Below, in pieces: positions 26,738-35,921 of a stretch of 57,782 nucleotides of DNA (within the stretch, counting starts at the first letter, position 1; every line of letters begins with the position of its first letter). A model generated the notes under the pieces. That model had not been told where the DNA came from, made no database searches, and worked only from the letters and a program-made list of their open reading frames with translations. A program made the position numbers and the translations under genes. The DNA lies in the NCBI GenBank assembly GCA_013376995.1, contig JACAAZ010000024.1, positions 1-57,782 on the forward strand, read 5' to 3'. Source of the stretch: Bacteroidota bacterium (GTDB lineage Bacteria > Bacteroidota > Bacteroidia > Bacteroidales > UBA4417).

Positions 26738-28208
26738 CTTTCACGTAATTTGATAATGCCTTTGGATTAAACAACGAGAAAAGGAACCTGGCATCTTTTC
26801 GCTCGATCCATTTCATCAGGTACATGAATGTATAAAACACTATGATAAAGAAAAGGGGCGAAATATAATAGATCAACTTGTATGAGTGATCCAGCAAGGC
26901 TTTGCATCCCAGGTACCAGAGAAAATAGAAGATTGCTCCAAACAGGATATAGCGCAAGCGGAGGTCAAAACGGATCTTGGTCCTGCGGTATGCATACAAA
27001 AGCGAGACAACAAGCGAGAACAGGTTCAACAATAGATTATTGATAGCCAATCCCATGCTTTTTAATCCGAGGAAATGCGGGTCCAGCAGGAGCACAAGGC
27101 ATGCAGCAAAGAAAAGAAACTGGAAGACATTAATTTTGGCTACGAGCCAGAATTTACCGAGCCCCGCAAGCATATTACCATATGGAGTACCCCATAACAT
27201 TATGAATGAAGCAACTACCAAAATTGAGAAAATATCAACGGATGAAGCGTATTTAGGCCCCAGCAATCCCTTTATGATGAGGGGGGAATACATTGAAAGC
27301 AGCAGAACGAAGGGAAAAACGAACTTGAACAGGAAATCATCAAACTTCCGCGATAATTTCCTGACAGAATCAAAGTCATTATCGGAAAAGTACTTTGAAA
27401 ACAGGGGGAAGAAAACGGTCCCGGCGGATTTGCCAAGGAGAAGGATCATTCCACCTATAGAGAATGCAACGCTGTAATATCCAAGTTCTTTCACATTACT
27501 GTAATATTCCAGGACGAGTTTATCAGAGTATGCCATCAGCGCATTGGTAAAGACGATCACTACAACAGGCAATGATATCAACATATAATTCCTGAAGTAT
27601 TGCTTATTGAACCTGCCAAAAGGGATCTTCCTGAACAATACATAAATAAAAGGCAGCACTATTAACCCGGAAAGTATATTGATATTTACCAGGGCAATGG
27701 CTCCAAATCCCAATGCTACAACTACAATTCTCAGCACATTGTAAACAACGGCCTTAAGCAGGTTTGGCAAATTGGAACGCACCTGTTCAGTGCGGGCAAT
27801 GAAGAAGGTTTCGTTATACTGTGGGAATAATCCGATGACGTACGCTACAATGGATAATAGAATTACCATCTGCAGATCGGCGCTCCCAAAATTGTGGTGT
27901 AAATAGTACTTCTGGATAAAAAAGTACGAAAGGGTGCAAATCAAAAAGACTACAATGGCTGATAAGGATATCATCCAGTAGGTTTTATTGCAATCCCCTT
28001 CATCCTTGCCTTCCGATACCATTTTGATATGCGCAGTACCGAATATTCCAACTATAAAGCTAAATACACCTACATAGGAAGTCCCATAGTTGACCATGCC
28101 CATAACGGACGGGCCTGCCAACCGGGCTACAACAATCCCTGCAAGAGCTGTAATGATCTGAATTGCAAACTTTGCGACAAAGTCAAAAAGGAACTTTTGC
28201 TTTATCAT
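26727..28208 (-). CDS. Wzx-like polysaccharide flippase
   Basis: Polytopic inner-membrane protein of 493 residues with about 12-14 hydrophobic segments and the pattern of the MVF/MOP flippase superfamily: an N-terminal amphipathic start (MIKQKFLFDFVAKFAIQII), a strongly conserved first helix pair (GIVVARLAGPSVMGMVNYGTS), and repeated helix bundles to the C terminus. It would flip undecaprenyl-linked repeat units to the periplasmic face for Wzy. It is coupled by an 11-base overlap to the GT4 at 25484. The family is confident; polymer specificity is not. Confidence 0.88.
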   Translation of the reverse strand: MIKQKFLFDFVAKFAIQIITALAGIVVARLAGPSVMGMVNYGTSYVGVFSFIVGIFGTAHIKMVSEGKDEGDCNKTYWMISLSAIVVFLICTLSYFFIQKYYLHHNFGSADLQMVILLSIVAYVIGLFPQYNETFFIARTEQVRSNLPNLLKAVVYNVLRIVVVALGFGAIALVNINILSGLIVLPFIYVLFRKIPFGRFNKQYFRNYMLISLPVVVIVFTNALMAYSDKLVLEYYSNVKELGYYSVAFSIGGMILLLGKSAGTVFFPLFSKYFSDNDFDSVRKLSRKFDDFLFKFVFPFVLLLSMYSPLIIKGLLGPKYASSVDIFSILVVASFIMLWGTPYGNMLAGLGKFWLVAKINVFQFLFFAACLVLLLDPHFLGLKSMGLAINNLLLNLFSLVVSLLYAYRRTKIRFDLRLRYILFGAIFYFLWYLGCKALLDHSYKLIYYISPLFFIIVFYTFMYLMKWIERKDARFLFSLFNPKALSNYVKDEM

Positions 28209-28293
28209 GCGAAAGAATTCAGTATATGTGACAAGAAAGCCAGCATATGAAATTAATAACCTGGCAAACAGGTGGTTTCAGTGATTGAACTTA

Positions 28294-29430
28294 TTACTGA
28301 TTGTCGAATTCCTTAAGGGCTTCTATTACATAGTCAACTTCCTCATGGGTGAGGTCAACGTGCGAAGGAAGAGTGATAAATGTTTCCCATATTGAATCCG
28401 CTACCGGGCATTCATGGGCATAAGGTTTGAAAAGGGGTTGCATGGATAGGGGATAAAAGTGTACCCCGGTTGCAATACCCTTGTTTTTGAGGTGGAGTAT
28501 CAGTTTATCCCGGTCTTTGCAGCGCACGCCAAAGAACCAATAGGCGCCATTCCCGGTTTCGTATGGAAAGATTTGCACGATGTTTTTCATGCCTTTGATT
28601 CCATCCAGGTATCTCCTGATGATTGCCTCGCGGCGGGCATTCATGGAATCGAGTTTATGCAGCTGGGCAAGCCCGATGGCTGCTGCAACATCATTCATGT
28701 TGTATTTATATCCAAGGACGGAAATTTCGTAATGCCAGTGCATTGCTTCATTTTCAGCATGCTGGTTGGCATTTTCAGCCCTTCTCCAGGTATCTTTGTC
28801 AATTCCGACCCATCTGTAGGCCCTTAAGGGTTCAAGCAACTCCAGGTCGTTGGAACAGATCATACCGCCATCGCCGGTTGTCATACATTTTTTCTCTTCG
28901 AAACTGAAACAACCTATATCTCCCCACATTCCCAGCTTCTTTCCTTTGTATTCGCCCCCGGCGCAGTGGGCGCAGTCTTCAATAACTTTAAGGCCAAGTT
29001 CTTTGGCTATTACCATCAACTTATCCATGGGCACGGGATAACCCCCGTTATGAACAGGGATGACGGCAACACAATCCTTATCATATTTCCGGCGAAGATC
29101 TTCGAGGTCCATTGAAACAGTGTCGACTTCAACATCCACGAAAACCGGGATAAGGTTGTTGTATAAAACTGCTGTTGCTGTGGAAGCGAATGTTATAGCA
29201 GGAACTAATACTTTTTTACCCGCAGGAAAATGATAAGCTGTTAAGGCCAGGTGAAGTGCTGCAGTAGCTGAGTTCACCCCGATGGAGATCCTGGCACCGA
29301 TATACCTGCTCCATTCTTCCTCAAATTTGACAACGGTTGGGCCATTGCCAAGCCATGCGCGGTCAAAAACCTCTTTCAGGTTGTCAAGTTCTTCCTGTCC
29401 CAGGCTGGGTTTAAATAATCGTATGTTCAT
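28294..29430 (-). CDS. DegT/DnrJ/EryC1/StrS-family PLP aminotransferase
   Basis: Sugar aminotransferase of 378 residues. Lys181 in FEEKKCMTTGDGG is the probable PLP lysine (the KxxTTGDGG pattern), and EDCAHCAGGEYKGKKLG carries the PLP-phosphate/pyridine region. It adds an amino group to a keto nucleotide-sugar, as in perosamine- and dTDP-4-amino-sugar pathways. In this cluster the LegB-like or fnlA-type dehydratases could supply a 4-keto substrate. Its start lies about 60 bases from the heptanucleotide tract that precedes it in transcription order. Confidence 0.87.
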   Translation of the reverse strand: MNIRLFKPSLGQEELDNLKEVFDRAWLGNGPTVVKFEEEWSRYIGARISIGVNSATAALHLALTAYHFPAGKKVLVPAITFASTATAVLYNNLIPVFVDVEVDTVSMDLEDLRRKYDKDCVAVIPVHNGGYPVPMDKLMVIAKELGLKVIEDCAHCAGGEYKGKKLGMWGDIGCFSFEEKKCMTTGDGGMICSNDLELLEPLRAYRWVGIDKDTWRRAENANQHAENEAMHWHYEISVLGYKYNMNDVAAAIGLAQLHKLDSMNARREAIIRRYLDGIKGMKNIVQIFPYETGNGAYWFFGVRCKDRDKLILHLKNKGIATGVHFYPLSMQPLFKPYAHECPVADSIWETFITLPSHVDLTHEEVDYVIEALKEFDNQ

Positions 29431-29731
29431 TTATGTGTGCTCTTTATTAGTTATAGGTTGTTGGTTATTTGCTATCGGTATTGAGTCAACTTTATCCTTT
29501 TACTTTTATCTTTTCCGTCAGCTGACGGATTTACCTTTTATCTTTTATCTTTTGTCTTTTATCTTTTACCTTTTATCTTTTATCTTTTGTCTTTTATCTT
29601 TTATCTTTTATCTTTTCCGCCTGGGGCGGATTTGTCTTTTGTCTTTTGTCTTTTGTCTTTTGTCTTTTGTCTTTTATCTTTTATCTTTTATCTTTTATCT
29701 TTTGTCTTTTATCTTTTATCTTTTATCTTTC
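29431..29731. repeat. Heptanucleotide tract (TTTTRYC)n with two embedded palindromes
   Basis: About 300 gene-free bases made largely of near-perfect heptamers reading TTTTATC, TTTTGTC or TTTTACC (about 25 copies from roughly 29531 to 29730, plus imperfect ones upstream). Two palindromes sit inside the tract: TCCGTCAGCTGACGGA at 29514-29529 and TCCGCCTGGGGCGGA at 29616-29630. The heptamers resume directly after each. The first 60 bases (29440-29470) contain AGTTATAGGTTGTTGGTTATT, related to the AATAACC repeat near 51100. The tract lies between the flavin reductase stop and the aminotransferase start. Confidence 0.85.
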
Positions 29732-30475
29732 TTACTCCCACCTGTCATATATCACCCTCTCCCCACTCACGCCCTGCCTGAGGATTTCCTTTTCAAATGC
29801 ACCGATCATGGCAGCAGGCCCTGAAAGGTAATAGACAACTGAAGGGGAGGAGGCTGTGGATTTTACAATTTCACTTACGGGTAGCATCCCTGTATGCTGG
29901 AATGTTGTATCTGCAGACAAACCACGCTCGCAATAGATATGGTAATTAAAGCCCGGCAGGTTCAAGGCACATTCAGAAAGCAATCCATCGAAGATTATCA
30001 GCCCCGGGTTCCTGACGCCATAGTACAACTGAACCGACTTGCATGAAACCTCCTTTTCAAGCTGCGAACGGAGAAAAGACAGGAACGGGCTGATACCAGT
30101 GCCTCCTGCAACCAGGACAACATCCTTCCCGATACTTGAATCGAAATTGAAAACGCCGAATGGCAGTTTGATCCAGGCTTCGGACCCAATCTGTAAATCA
30201 TGGATCATGCGCTGAGTAAATGTTCCTTTCGGAGAAATGAGTATCTCTATTTCAGTATCCCCGGTCGGGGCATTTGCAATTGAAAAAACCCTTGATTCCG
30301 GCCAGTTGAAACTGGGATCATAAGGATCAATAGCAAAGTGAAGAAATTGCCCGGGCTTAAAACGGCAGGGTACTTCTGTCTGTAATTTGAATAGGGTGAT
30401 TTCGCCTTCGTAGCGCTGGATTCCTGTAACGGTTGCCCTGACTTTCCGGGGAGCTGCCATAGATACTTGATACAA
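29732..30475 (-). CDS. FNR-type flavin reductase, AscD/RfbI-like but without ferredoxin domain
   Basis: A 247-residue ferredoxin-NADP reductase-type oxidoreductase. The FAD-binding motif is RVFSIA at residues 62-67, the NAD(P)-binding loop is VAGGTGISPF at 122-131, and YYLSGPAAMI at 215-224 belongs to the NAD domain. It lies next to rfbH, where the CDP-6-deoxy-3,4-glucoseen reductase E3 (AscD/RfbI/DdhD) would be expected. E3 enzymes are about 330 residues with an N-terminal plant-type 2Fe-2S domain (C-x4-C-x2-C). Here that domain is absent, and the protein starts directly with the FAD part. Electron supply to RfbH would then need a separate ferredoxin, not seen nearby. The function is inferred from context. 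Confidence 0.8.
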   Translation of the reverse strand: MYQVSMAAPRKVRATVTGIQRYEGEITLFKLQTEVPCRFKPGQFLHFAIDPYDPSFNWPESRVFSIANAPTGDTEIEILISPKGTFTQRMIHDLQIGSEAWIKLPFGVFNFDSSIGKDVVLVAGGTGISPFLSFLRSQLEKEVSCKSVQLYYGVRNPGLIIFDGLLSECALNLPGFNYHIYCERGLSADTTFQHTGMLPVSEIVKSTASSPSVVYYLSGPAAMIGAFEKEILRQGVSGERVIYDRWE

Positions 30476-30628
30476 TATTTGGGAGCCTGTAGTAATTATC
30501 CCTTTGTTTTTTGAATAAGCGGGAATAATTAAGTTTGGCTGAACTTGTAAAGACTGGTGCCTGGTGCTTTTTGTTGAAAGACTGATTGCTTCGGAGTTTT
30601 TTAAGAATCCCTGTCTGATTTGCCGAAC

Positions 30629-31942
30629 TTATGCCCTCTCCTTGAAGAAACGGCTGAAGGTATCAACCATGTAGTCAATCTGTTGTTTGTCAATACCCGG
30701 GTATACACCGATAAAAAAAGTGTTGTTCATGATAAAATCCGTGTTCTCAAGGGTTCCGACAACCCTGTGCTCGATATTCATGAAGCCTGGTTGCCTCAGG
30801 AGGTTCCCGCCAAAAAGGTTACGGGTATGAACCTTGTTTTGATTGAGATATTGAACCAGTTCAGTCCTGGTAAAATTCTGTTTTTCCCTTACGGTGATCA
30901 GGAATCCGAACCAGCTTGGATCTGAACCGGGTGTTGCATAGGGGAGGATCAGCCTGTCCTCGAATTGTTTCAGCCCTGCGTAAAGCAAGCTGAAGTTCTC
31001 TTTGCGTTTGGCTACAAAACCGGGCAGTTTTTTTAGCTGGGCCCTGCCCACTGCAGCCTGCATATCGGTTACTTTCAGGTTGTAACCAATGTGGGAATAA
31101 ACGAATTTATGGTCGTACCCTGATGGCAACTCGCCGAATTGCTGGGTGAAACGTATCCCACAGGTGTTGTCCTCTCCTGAAGCACAATAGCAATCTCTTC
31201 CCCAATCCCTGAATGAGCGGGATATCCTCGCAAGGTCTTCATTCGATGTTACTACAGCCCCGCCCTCGCCCATAGTCATATGATGAGCCGGGTAAAAGGA
31301 TACAGTACCCAGATCACCATGGGTGCCGGTTAGTTTTCCTCCAAATTCGGAGCCCAGGGCATCGCAATTGTCTTCAATCAGCCAGAGGTTATTTTTACGT
31401 GCTATGTCAAGTATAGCTCCCAGGTCGAAGGGGTTTCCCAGGGTATGCGCCATGAATATGGCTTTGGTTTTCGGGGAAACGGCTTTTTCGATGTTTTCAG
31501 GCTTCGCATTATAGGTTCCTGTTTCTACATCACAGAAAACAGGTACAAGACGGTTTTGGACAATAGGCGCCACAGTGGTAGGGAAACCGGCAGCAACAGT
31601 AATCACTTCGTCCCCTGGTTTCAACTGCCGGTCAAGCAGTTTTGGGGATGTAAGACTCGACATGGCAACCAGGTTGGCAGAGGATCCTGAATTTACAAGT
31701 ATGCTGTCCTCAACACCCAGGTATTCTGCAAACTCGTTTTCGAAAGCTTCAGCATGAGGTCCGGCAGTCAGCCAGAAATCCAGTGACGAATCCACCAGCC
31801 CGGTTAATTCTTCTTCATCGAAAACCCTTCCTGCATATCTCACTATACTTTCTCCGGGAATAAAATCCTTGCCCGAAAATTTTTCATGGTAATACTGTTT
31901 AACCAGTTTCTGTATCTCTTTCCGGATTTGCGAATGATCCAT
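30629..31942 (-). CDS. rfbH: CDP-4-keto-6-deoxyglucose 3-dehydrase (RfbH/E1)
   Basis: PMP-dependent 2Fe-2S dehydrase that removes the C3 hydroxyl of CDP-4-keto-6-deoxyglucose in 3,6-dideoxyhexose synthesis. From the first possible ATG (31957) Cys198, Cys256, Cys258 and Cys266 form C-x57-C-x-C-x7-C, exactly the cluster spacing described for the Yersinia E1 enzyme. The PLP lysine of DegT relatives is replaced by histidine in [13 protein letters not shown] (His225), also a hallmark of E1. The start used here is the ATG at 31942 ([10 protein letters not shown]), one base after the upstream stop. The ATG at 31957 would overlap the preceding gene by 14 bases and remains possible. Confidence 0.93.
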   Translation of the reverse strand: MDHSQIRKEIQKLVKQYYHEKFSGKDFIPGESIVRYAGRVFDEEELTGLVDSSLDFWLTAGPHAEAFENEFAEYLGVEDSILVNSGSSANLVAMSSLTSPKLLDRQLKPGDEVITVAAGFPTTVAPIVQNRLVPVFCDVETGTYNAKPENIEKAVSPKTKAIFMAHTLGNPFDLGAILDIARKNNLWLIEDNCDALGSEFGGKLTGTHGDLGTVSFYPAHHMTMGEGGAVVTSNEDLARISRSFRDWGRDCYCASGEDNTCGIRFTQQFGELPSGYDHKFVYSHIGYNLKVTDMQAAVGRAQLKKLPGFVAKRKENFSLLYAGLKQFEDRLILPYATPGSDPSWFGFLITVREKQNFTRTELVQYLNQNKVHTRNLFGGNLLRQPGFMNIEHRVVGTLENTDFIMNNTFFIGVYPGIDKQQIDYMVDTFSRFFKERA

Positions 31943-31943
31943 C

Positions 31944-32501
31944 CTATAAACCTCCATGCTTTGTTATAAATTCATTTAATGATTGTAACTGATTGTCCTT
32001 GTCAGAAACCAATGGTTTTTTACAAGGCCATACTATGCCGACTTCAGGGTCGTTCCAGCGAATTCCGCTGTCGGCACTTTTATTATAGTAACTGTCATGC
32101 TTGTAATGTATCTCCGCATGCGGTGTTAAACTGCAATACCCATGTGCAAATCCCTTTGGGAGGTAAATCCAGCGTGGTTCTTCTTCAGTAAGTATGAAAG
32201 CTACCCATTTGCCAAGCGTTGGGGAACCTTTCCGTAAATCTACAGCAACATCATAAAGCTGTCCCCTGGTGCACCGGATAAGCTTTCCATCAGTCCAGGG
32301 TGATTGAAGGAAATGCAGGCCGCGGATGGTATTTTTTTCCACATTCATGGAATGATTTTCCTGCACCCATTCTGAAGGCAGCTTAGCCTGTTGGAAGATT
32401 TCCTTGTCGAAAGTGCGCATTAAAAAGCCTCTCTGGTCGGAGTAAGGCTCAAGGGTAATCTCGATAATTCCCTTTATTTGAGGGTTTTCTTTAACCTGCA
32501 T
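31944..32501 (-). CDS. dTDP-4-dehydrorhamnose 3,5-epimerase-family protein (RfbC/AscE-like)
   Basis: RmlC-type cupin of about 185 residues. The ATG at 32501 ([11 protein letters not shown]) was chosen. The longer frame to 32603 adds 34 residues that overlap rfbG and match nothing in the family. Motifs: [16 protein letters not shown] with the catalytic His, [22 protein letters not shown] and [11 protein letters not shown]. Its place between rfbG and rfbH points to AscE, the 5-epimerase that leads from the dideoxy keto-sugar to CDP-ascarylose. A plain RfbC role in rhamnose synthesis is less likely, as no rmlA, rmlB or rmlD companion is visible. The start overlaps rfbG by 11 bases. Confidence 0.85.
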   Translation of the reverse strand: MQVKENPQIKGIIEITLEPYSDQRGFLMRTFDKEIFQQAKLPSEWVQENHSMNVEKNTIRGLHFLQSPWTDGKLIRCTRGQLYDVAVDLRKGSPTLGKWVAFILTEEEPRWIYLPKGFAHGYCSLTPHAEIHYKHDSYYNKSADSGIRWNDPEVGIVWPCKKPLVSDKDNQLQSLNEFITKHGGL

Positions 32502-33570
32502 GGGAAGTAAACCAATTGATTTGTTGCCGGCAGAGTTCAAGTACGCTGGTGACATTTGAGTACTGACTGTACCAGTCGGCAGTAAGCTGTAAGGTATTGT
32601 CAAAGTTAAGGATGGGTTTCCACCCCAGGCGATTGTATGATTTACTTATATCGAGCGAAAGTAGCCGGGCCTCATGAAATTCAACATTTCCTTCCTGTTC
32701 CCATGAGCCTTTTCCAAAAAATTCAAAGAATTTTTCTACTACTTGTTTTACCGTGTAAGTGCCACTCAGGCCAGGCCCGAAGTTCCAGCCTTCAGCGTAC
32801 AGCTTGCTTTCATAATTCATCATCCCAAGCAGCAGGTAACCGCCTAAGGGCTCCAGTACATGCTGCCAGGGGCGGGTTGCACCCGGGAACCTGAGGAACA
32901 GCGATTTTTCAGCTTCAATTGACCTGACACAATCCGGGATGAGCCTGTTTGCAGCCCAGTCACCTCCTCCAATCACATTCCCTGCTCTTGCGGTAGCCAG
33001 GTTCTGCCCGCTGCCCTTACCCGAATTTAAAAAGGAGTTCCGGTAAGCTGCACATATAAGCTCAGCTGCACCTTTACTGGAACTGTAAGGATCATGCCCT
33101 CCCATTGGATCATTTTCCCTGTAGGGAAATAACCACTCCTTGTTCTCATAGCACTTATCGGAAGTGATAACCACTATTGAGCGCTTATGCTCATTTCTTC
33201 GGCAGGCTTCCAGAAGGTTAACAGTACCCATGATATTAGTCTGGTATGTGCCGACGGGATCAAGGTAGCTGTCGATCACCAGCGCCTGTGCTGCAAGATG
33301 GAATACAATGTCCGGTTGTACATCCTTTATGTTTGCTTCAAGTTCAGGGAGGTTCCTGATGTCAGCACGCGTATCATGGATTATGCTTTCCAGGCCGCAT
33401 AAGTTAAAGTTATCCTTACCTGAGGCCGGATCAAGGGCGTATCCGTAAACTTTGGCGCCCATCATATCCAGCCAGGTGCTAAGCCAGGATCCTTTGAAAC
33501 CGGTATGCCCGGTAACAAGCACTTTTTTATCCCTGTAAAACTGCTTTAAAGCCTGAAAGTCTATTGCCAT
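32491..33570 (-). CDS. rfbG: CDP-glucose 4,6-dehydratase
   Basis: Extended SDR that makes CDP-4-keto-6-deoxyglucose from CDP-glucose. The ATG at 33570 (MAIDFQALKQFYRD) gives 359 residues; a GTG at 33597 would add nine residues that lie inside rfbF. Cofactor motif TGHTGFKG at about 20-27 and the WLS/DMMGAKVYGYAL stretch are typical of RfbG. The catalytic motif is DPYSSSKGAAE. The ARAGNVIGGGDWA and ATRPWQHVLEPLGGYL blocks are diagnostic of CDP-glucose dehydratases. It overlaps the rfbF stop by 10 bases, so the two are translated in step. Confidence 0.94.
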   Translation of the reverse strand: MAIDFQALKQFYRDKKVLVTGHTGFKGSWLSTWLDMMGAKVYGYALDPASGKDNFNLCGLESIIHDTRADIRNLPELEANIKDVQPDIVFHLAAQALVIDSYLDPVGTYQTNIMGTVNLLEACRRNEHKRSIVVITSDKCYENKEWLFPYRENDPMGGHDPYSSSKGAAELICAAYRNSFLNSGKGSGQNLATARAGNVIGGGDWAANRLIPDCVRSIEAEKSLFLRFPGATRPWQHVLEPLGGYLLLGMMNYESKLYAEGWNFGPGLSGTYTVKQVVEKFFEFFGKGSWEQEGNVEFHEARLLSLDISKSYNRLGWKPILNFDNTLQLTADWYSQYSNVTSVLELCRQQINWFTSHAG

Positions 33571-34343
33571 AATTTCCAGATCGGGTTTTCTACCCACATT
33601 TTATTCAACAGCTGGTTATCGCGGAATGTATCCATGCATTGCCAGAAATCACTGTGCCTGTATACCGAAAGCTGATGCTTCTCAACGATGGTGTCGATGG
33701 GTAACTTTTCCAGGTCAACTGTCGGATCATTCGGTATTGCATCCAGGAACTCTCTCTTGAAGACAAAATAGCCTCCATTGATCGGGCTCTGGTGTTCCAC
33801 ATCCTTAAGTTGCTGTTTGAATTTTTTTACCATTTTGCCTTCCAGTATCAGGTCGCCAAAACGGGAAGGCGGGAAAACGCCGGTTACAGTTCCTATGGTG
33901 TCCATTTCCTTATGAAATTTCACAAGGCTGGCAATATCCACATTGCTTACCGCATCCCCATAGGTGAGCATGAAGCGTTCATCCGTCAGGTAAGGCGCGC
34001 AGAGCTTTACGCGATAGCCTGTCATGGAATCGGCACCGGTTTCGACCAGGGTGATTTTCCAGTTTTCGGATTCTGAATGGTTATGAATGGATACTTTCCC
34101 ACCGGCTGAGAGATCGACCGTAAAATCGGAATTGTAATTAAAGTAATTCAGAAAATAATCGCGGATCACATTTCCCTTATAGCCCAAAGCAAGCACAAAT
34201 TCATTATACCCGTAAAAGGAATAATGTTTCATAATATGCCATAGTATCGGTTTGCCACCGATTTCGACCATGGGTTTCGGCTTATACTCTGTTTCTTCGC
34301 GTAAGCGGGTTCCCATTCCCCCGCACAGGATTATTGTTTTCAT
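33561..34343 (-). CDS. rfbF: Glucose-1-phosphate cytidylyltransferase
   Basis: First enzyme of the CDP-sugar branch, forming CDP-glucose from CTP and glucose-1-phosphate. The 260-residue protein opens with ILCGGMGTRLREETEYKPK, the RfbF signature (GGxGTRL...E.KPKPM). It also has NGGYFVFKREFLD and WQCMDTFRDNQLLNKMW near the C terminus, both typical of cytidylyltransferases. It is the first gene of the rfbF-rfbG-epimerase-rfbH-reductase set. Its first 62 bases overlap the tail of the Wzy-like gene. Confidence 0.95.
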   Translation of the reverse strand: MKTIILCGGMGTRLREETEYKPKPMVEIGGKPILWHIMKHYSFYGYNEFVLALGYKGNVIRDYFLNYFNYNSDFTVDLSAGGKVSIHNHSESENWKITLVETGADSMTGYRVKLCAPYLTDERFMLTYGDAVSNVDIASLVKFHKEMDTIGTVTGVFPPSRFGDLILEGKMVKKFKQQLKDVEHQSPINGGYFVFKREFLDAIPNDPTVDLEKLPIDTIVEKHQLSVYRHSDFWQCMDTFRDNQLLNKMWVENPIWKLWQ

Positions 34344-35853
34344 TATATCTGGCTGTTAATCGATTATTGATTTCTAAGTTGGTTTGATGGTAAAATGCGC
34401 TGAAACCAACGAATAGTAAAGAAAGCATTACCCACTTCTCATTGGATTCAAAGCCAACAAAGTACCCGAAGTATTGGGCTGAGGTGGCATGTGTAATCAT
34501 GAGCGCAAATATCGAGACTATAGCCAGTCTGAAACCATTTCGCTCACTTAATAGGATGCCAGGTCGTTTACTTATCTTATTCATCCTACTAATCATTTGG
34601 AAAAAGAATAATAAGAAGACTGCTATTTCAAGTATCCCACCTTCCCTTAGCATATTATGAAAACCAACATGTCCATCCTGGTATTCAATTCCTTCATCTG
34701 AAAATCCCCAGCCAATGATCGGACTCTCATTAAATTTTTTCAATAATCTTGGAATTCTCCGTTCTGTCCGCGCGTTCTCACCTTTCAGAGAGGCGTCTCC
34801 GCTGAAGAGTATTTCAATTGTGCCAAAGCGTTCGGATGAGCGCTCTATCTGGGTATTTAGAACATCGGCACTGTTCAGCGCTATTTTGCCTACAATCAAT
34901 AGAATAAAGGCAAACATAAAGTACCTGAAGTACTGAAGCCTCCATCCGCTTGAAAAGAAGATGTAGATTACAATGGTAAACATGATCACCGAAAAAGTAA
35001 GGAAAGGGCCCCGGGTTGCGGACGTAAAACAGATTAAAAAGTTCAGGAATATAATGACAATCAGGAACAGGGGCTTGAAATTCCTGTCTCCCCTTATGAG
35101 AAGTATGCCACTCACAATAAGCGAGAATGTATTGAGGAAAGAAGCATCAAAAACCCTCGAAACATCTTCTGAACCTTCAGCCAAAGCAGCTCCTGTAGAA
35201 GCAATGGTTGAAGGACCTGATTTGAAAATGGAAATGATGTATTTGCCATACGATATTTCATAAACTTGCCCAATGAACGATAAAATGATAAATGGTAAAA
35301 GCAGCCGGAAAAGTTTTATGAAGTGTGAATAATCAGGAATAAACCTTGGAATAATTAAGAAGAATAGGAATGGAAAAAATGTTGTTCTTCCTATCAGAAT
35401 CATTGACGGCAGTGACATGCCTAAGGAAAAAGAATTAATTAGTAGTACTATTCCATATATAACCAAAACCTTTAAGGAACTCTTGAAAAAATAGCTGTAT
35501 TTAGGTTGAGGTGTAAAAATTGCTTTAACAATGGATGTCATAAAGAATAAGTCATAGAATGAAAAGGAGAATCCCTTTCCAAAGCTGTACATCGGAATTC
35601 GTTGCATGTCAGATGCCGTGCTTCCTGTAAAAAATCCTGCCGGTTGACTGACCAGGATAAAGAAAAAGGCAATCCAGAAATAGCTCTTCTTGCTTTGATA
35701 AAAAATTAGCAGCAGGAGAATAAAATAAGCCTGGCTGATGGTTTTGGGCAGCAGATATACTACAACAGCAGTTATGATGAACAGGGCGAATATCCCATAG
35801 TTCTCTTTGCTCAAAATCTTATTCGTACTAACGGGTTCTCGATAAATAGCCAT
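34282..35853 (-). CDS. O-antigen/EPS polymerase (Wzy/O-antigen ligase-like)
   Basis: Polytopic membrane protein of 523 residues with about 11-12 hydrophobic helices. A large periplasmic loop after residue 380 contains ARTERRIPRLLKKFNESPIIGWGFSDEG and GHVGFHNMLREGGIL, the type of loop (Wzy_C/WaaL family) in which Arg and His are critical in O-antigen ligases and polymerases. It would polymerise repeat units flipped by Wzx. The C-terminal tail of about 20 polar residues is encoded within the start of rfbF. The gene is AT-rich like the neighbouring membrane genes. Confidence 0.85.
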   Translation of the reverse strand: MAIYREPVSTNKILSKENYGIFALFIITAVVVYLLPKTISQAYFILLLLIFYQSKKSYFWIAFFFILVSQPAGFFTGSTASDMQRIPMYSFGKGFSFSFYDLFFMTSIVKAIFTPQPKYSYFFKSSLKVLVIYGIVLLINSFSLGMSLPSMILIGRTTFFPFLFFLIIPRFIPDYSHFIKLFRLLLPFIILSFIGQVYEISYGKYIISIFKSGPSTIASTGAALAEGSEDVSRVFDASFLNTFSLIVSGILLIRGDRNFKPLFLIVIIFLNFLICFTSATRGPFLTFSVIMFTIVIYIFFSSGWRLQYFRYFMFAFILLIVGKIALNSADVLNTQIERSSERFGTIEILFSGDASLKGENARTERRIPRLLKKFNESPIIGWGFSDEGIEYQDGHVGFHNMLREGGILEIAVFLLFFFQMISRMNKISKRPGILLSERNGFRLAIVSIFALMITHATSAQYFGYFVGFESNEKWVMLSLLFVGFSAFYHQTNLEINNRLTARYNENNNPVRGNGNPLTRRNRV

Positions 35854-35921
35854 AAAATTGATCCTTCCTCTAATTTCCGTATCTGTTAATTGACCAAAGT
35901 ATCATTTTGTGATAGCGTTTT

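Noticed and set aside
29491-29730. Possible CRISPR array
   Set aside because: The units are seven bases with no spacers, so this is a simple repeat tract. No cas genes are present.
29282-29824. Plus-strand frame with repeated Leu-Ser-Phe residues
   Set aside because: It translates the heptanucleotide tract into a low-complexity sequence and overlaps two real genes on the other strand.
32502-32603. Longer N terminus for the 3,5-epimerase-like gene
   Set aside because: The extra 34 residues lie inside rfbG and give no cupin-like sequence.
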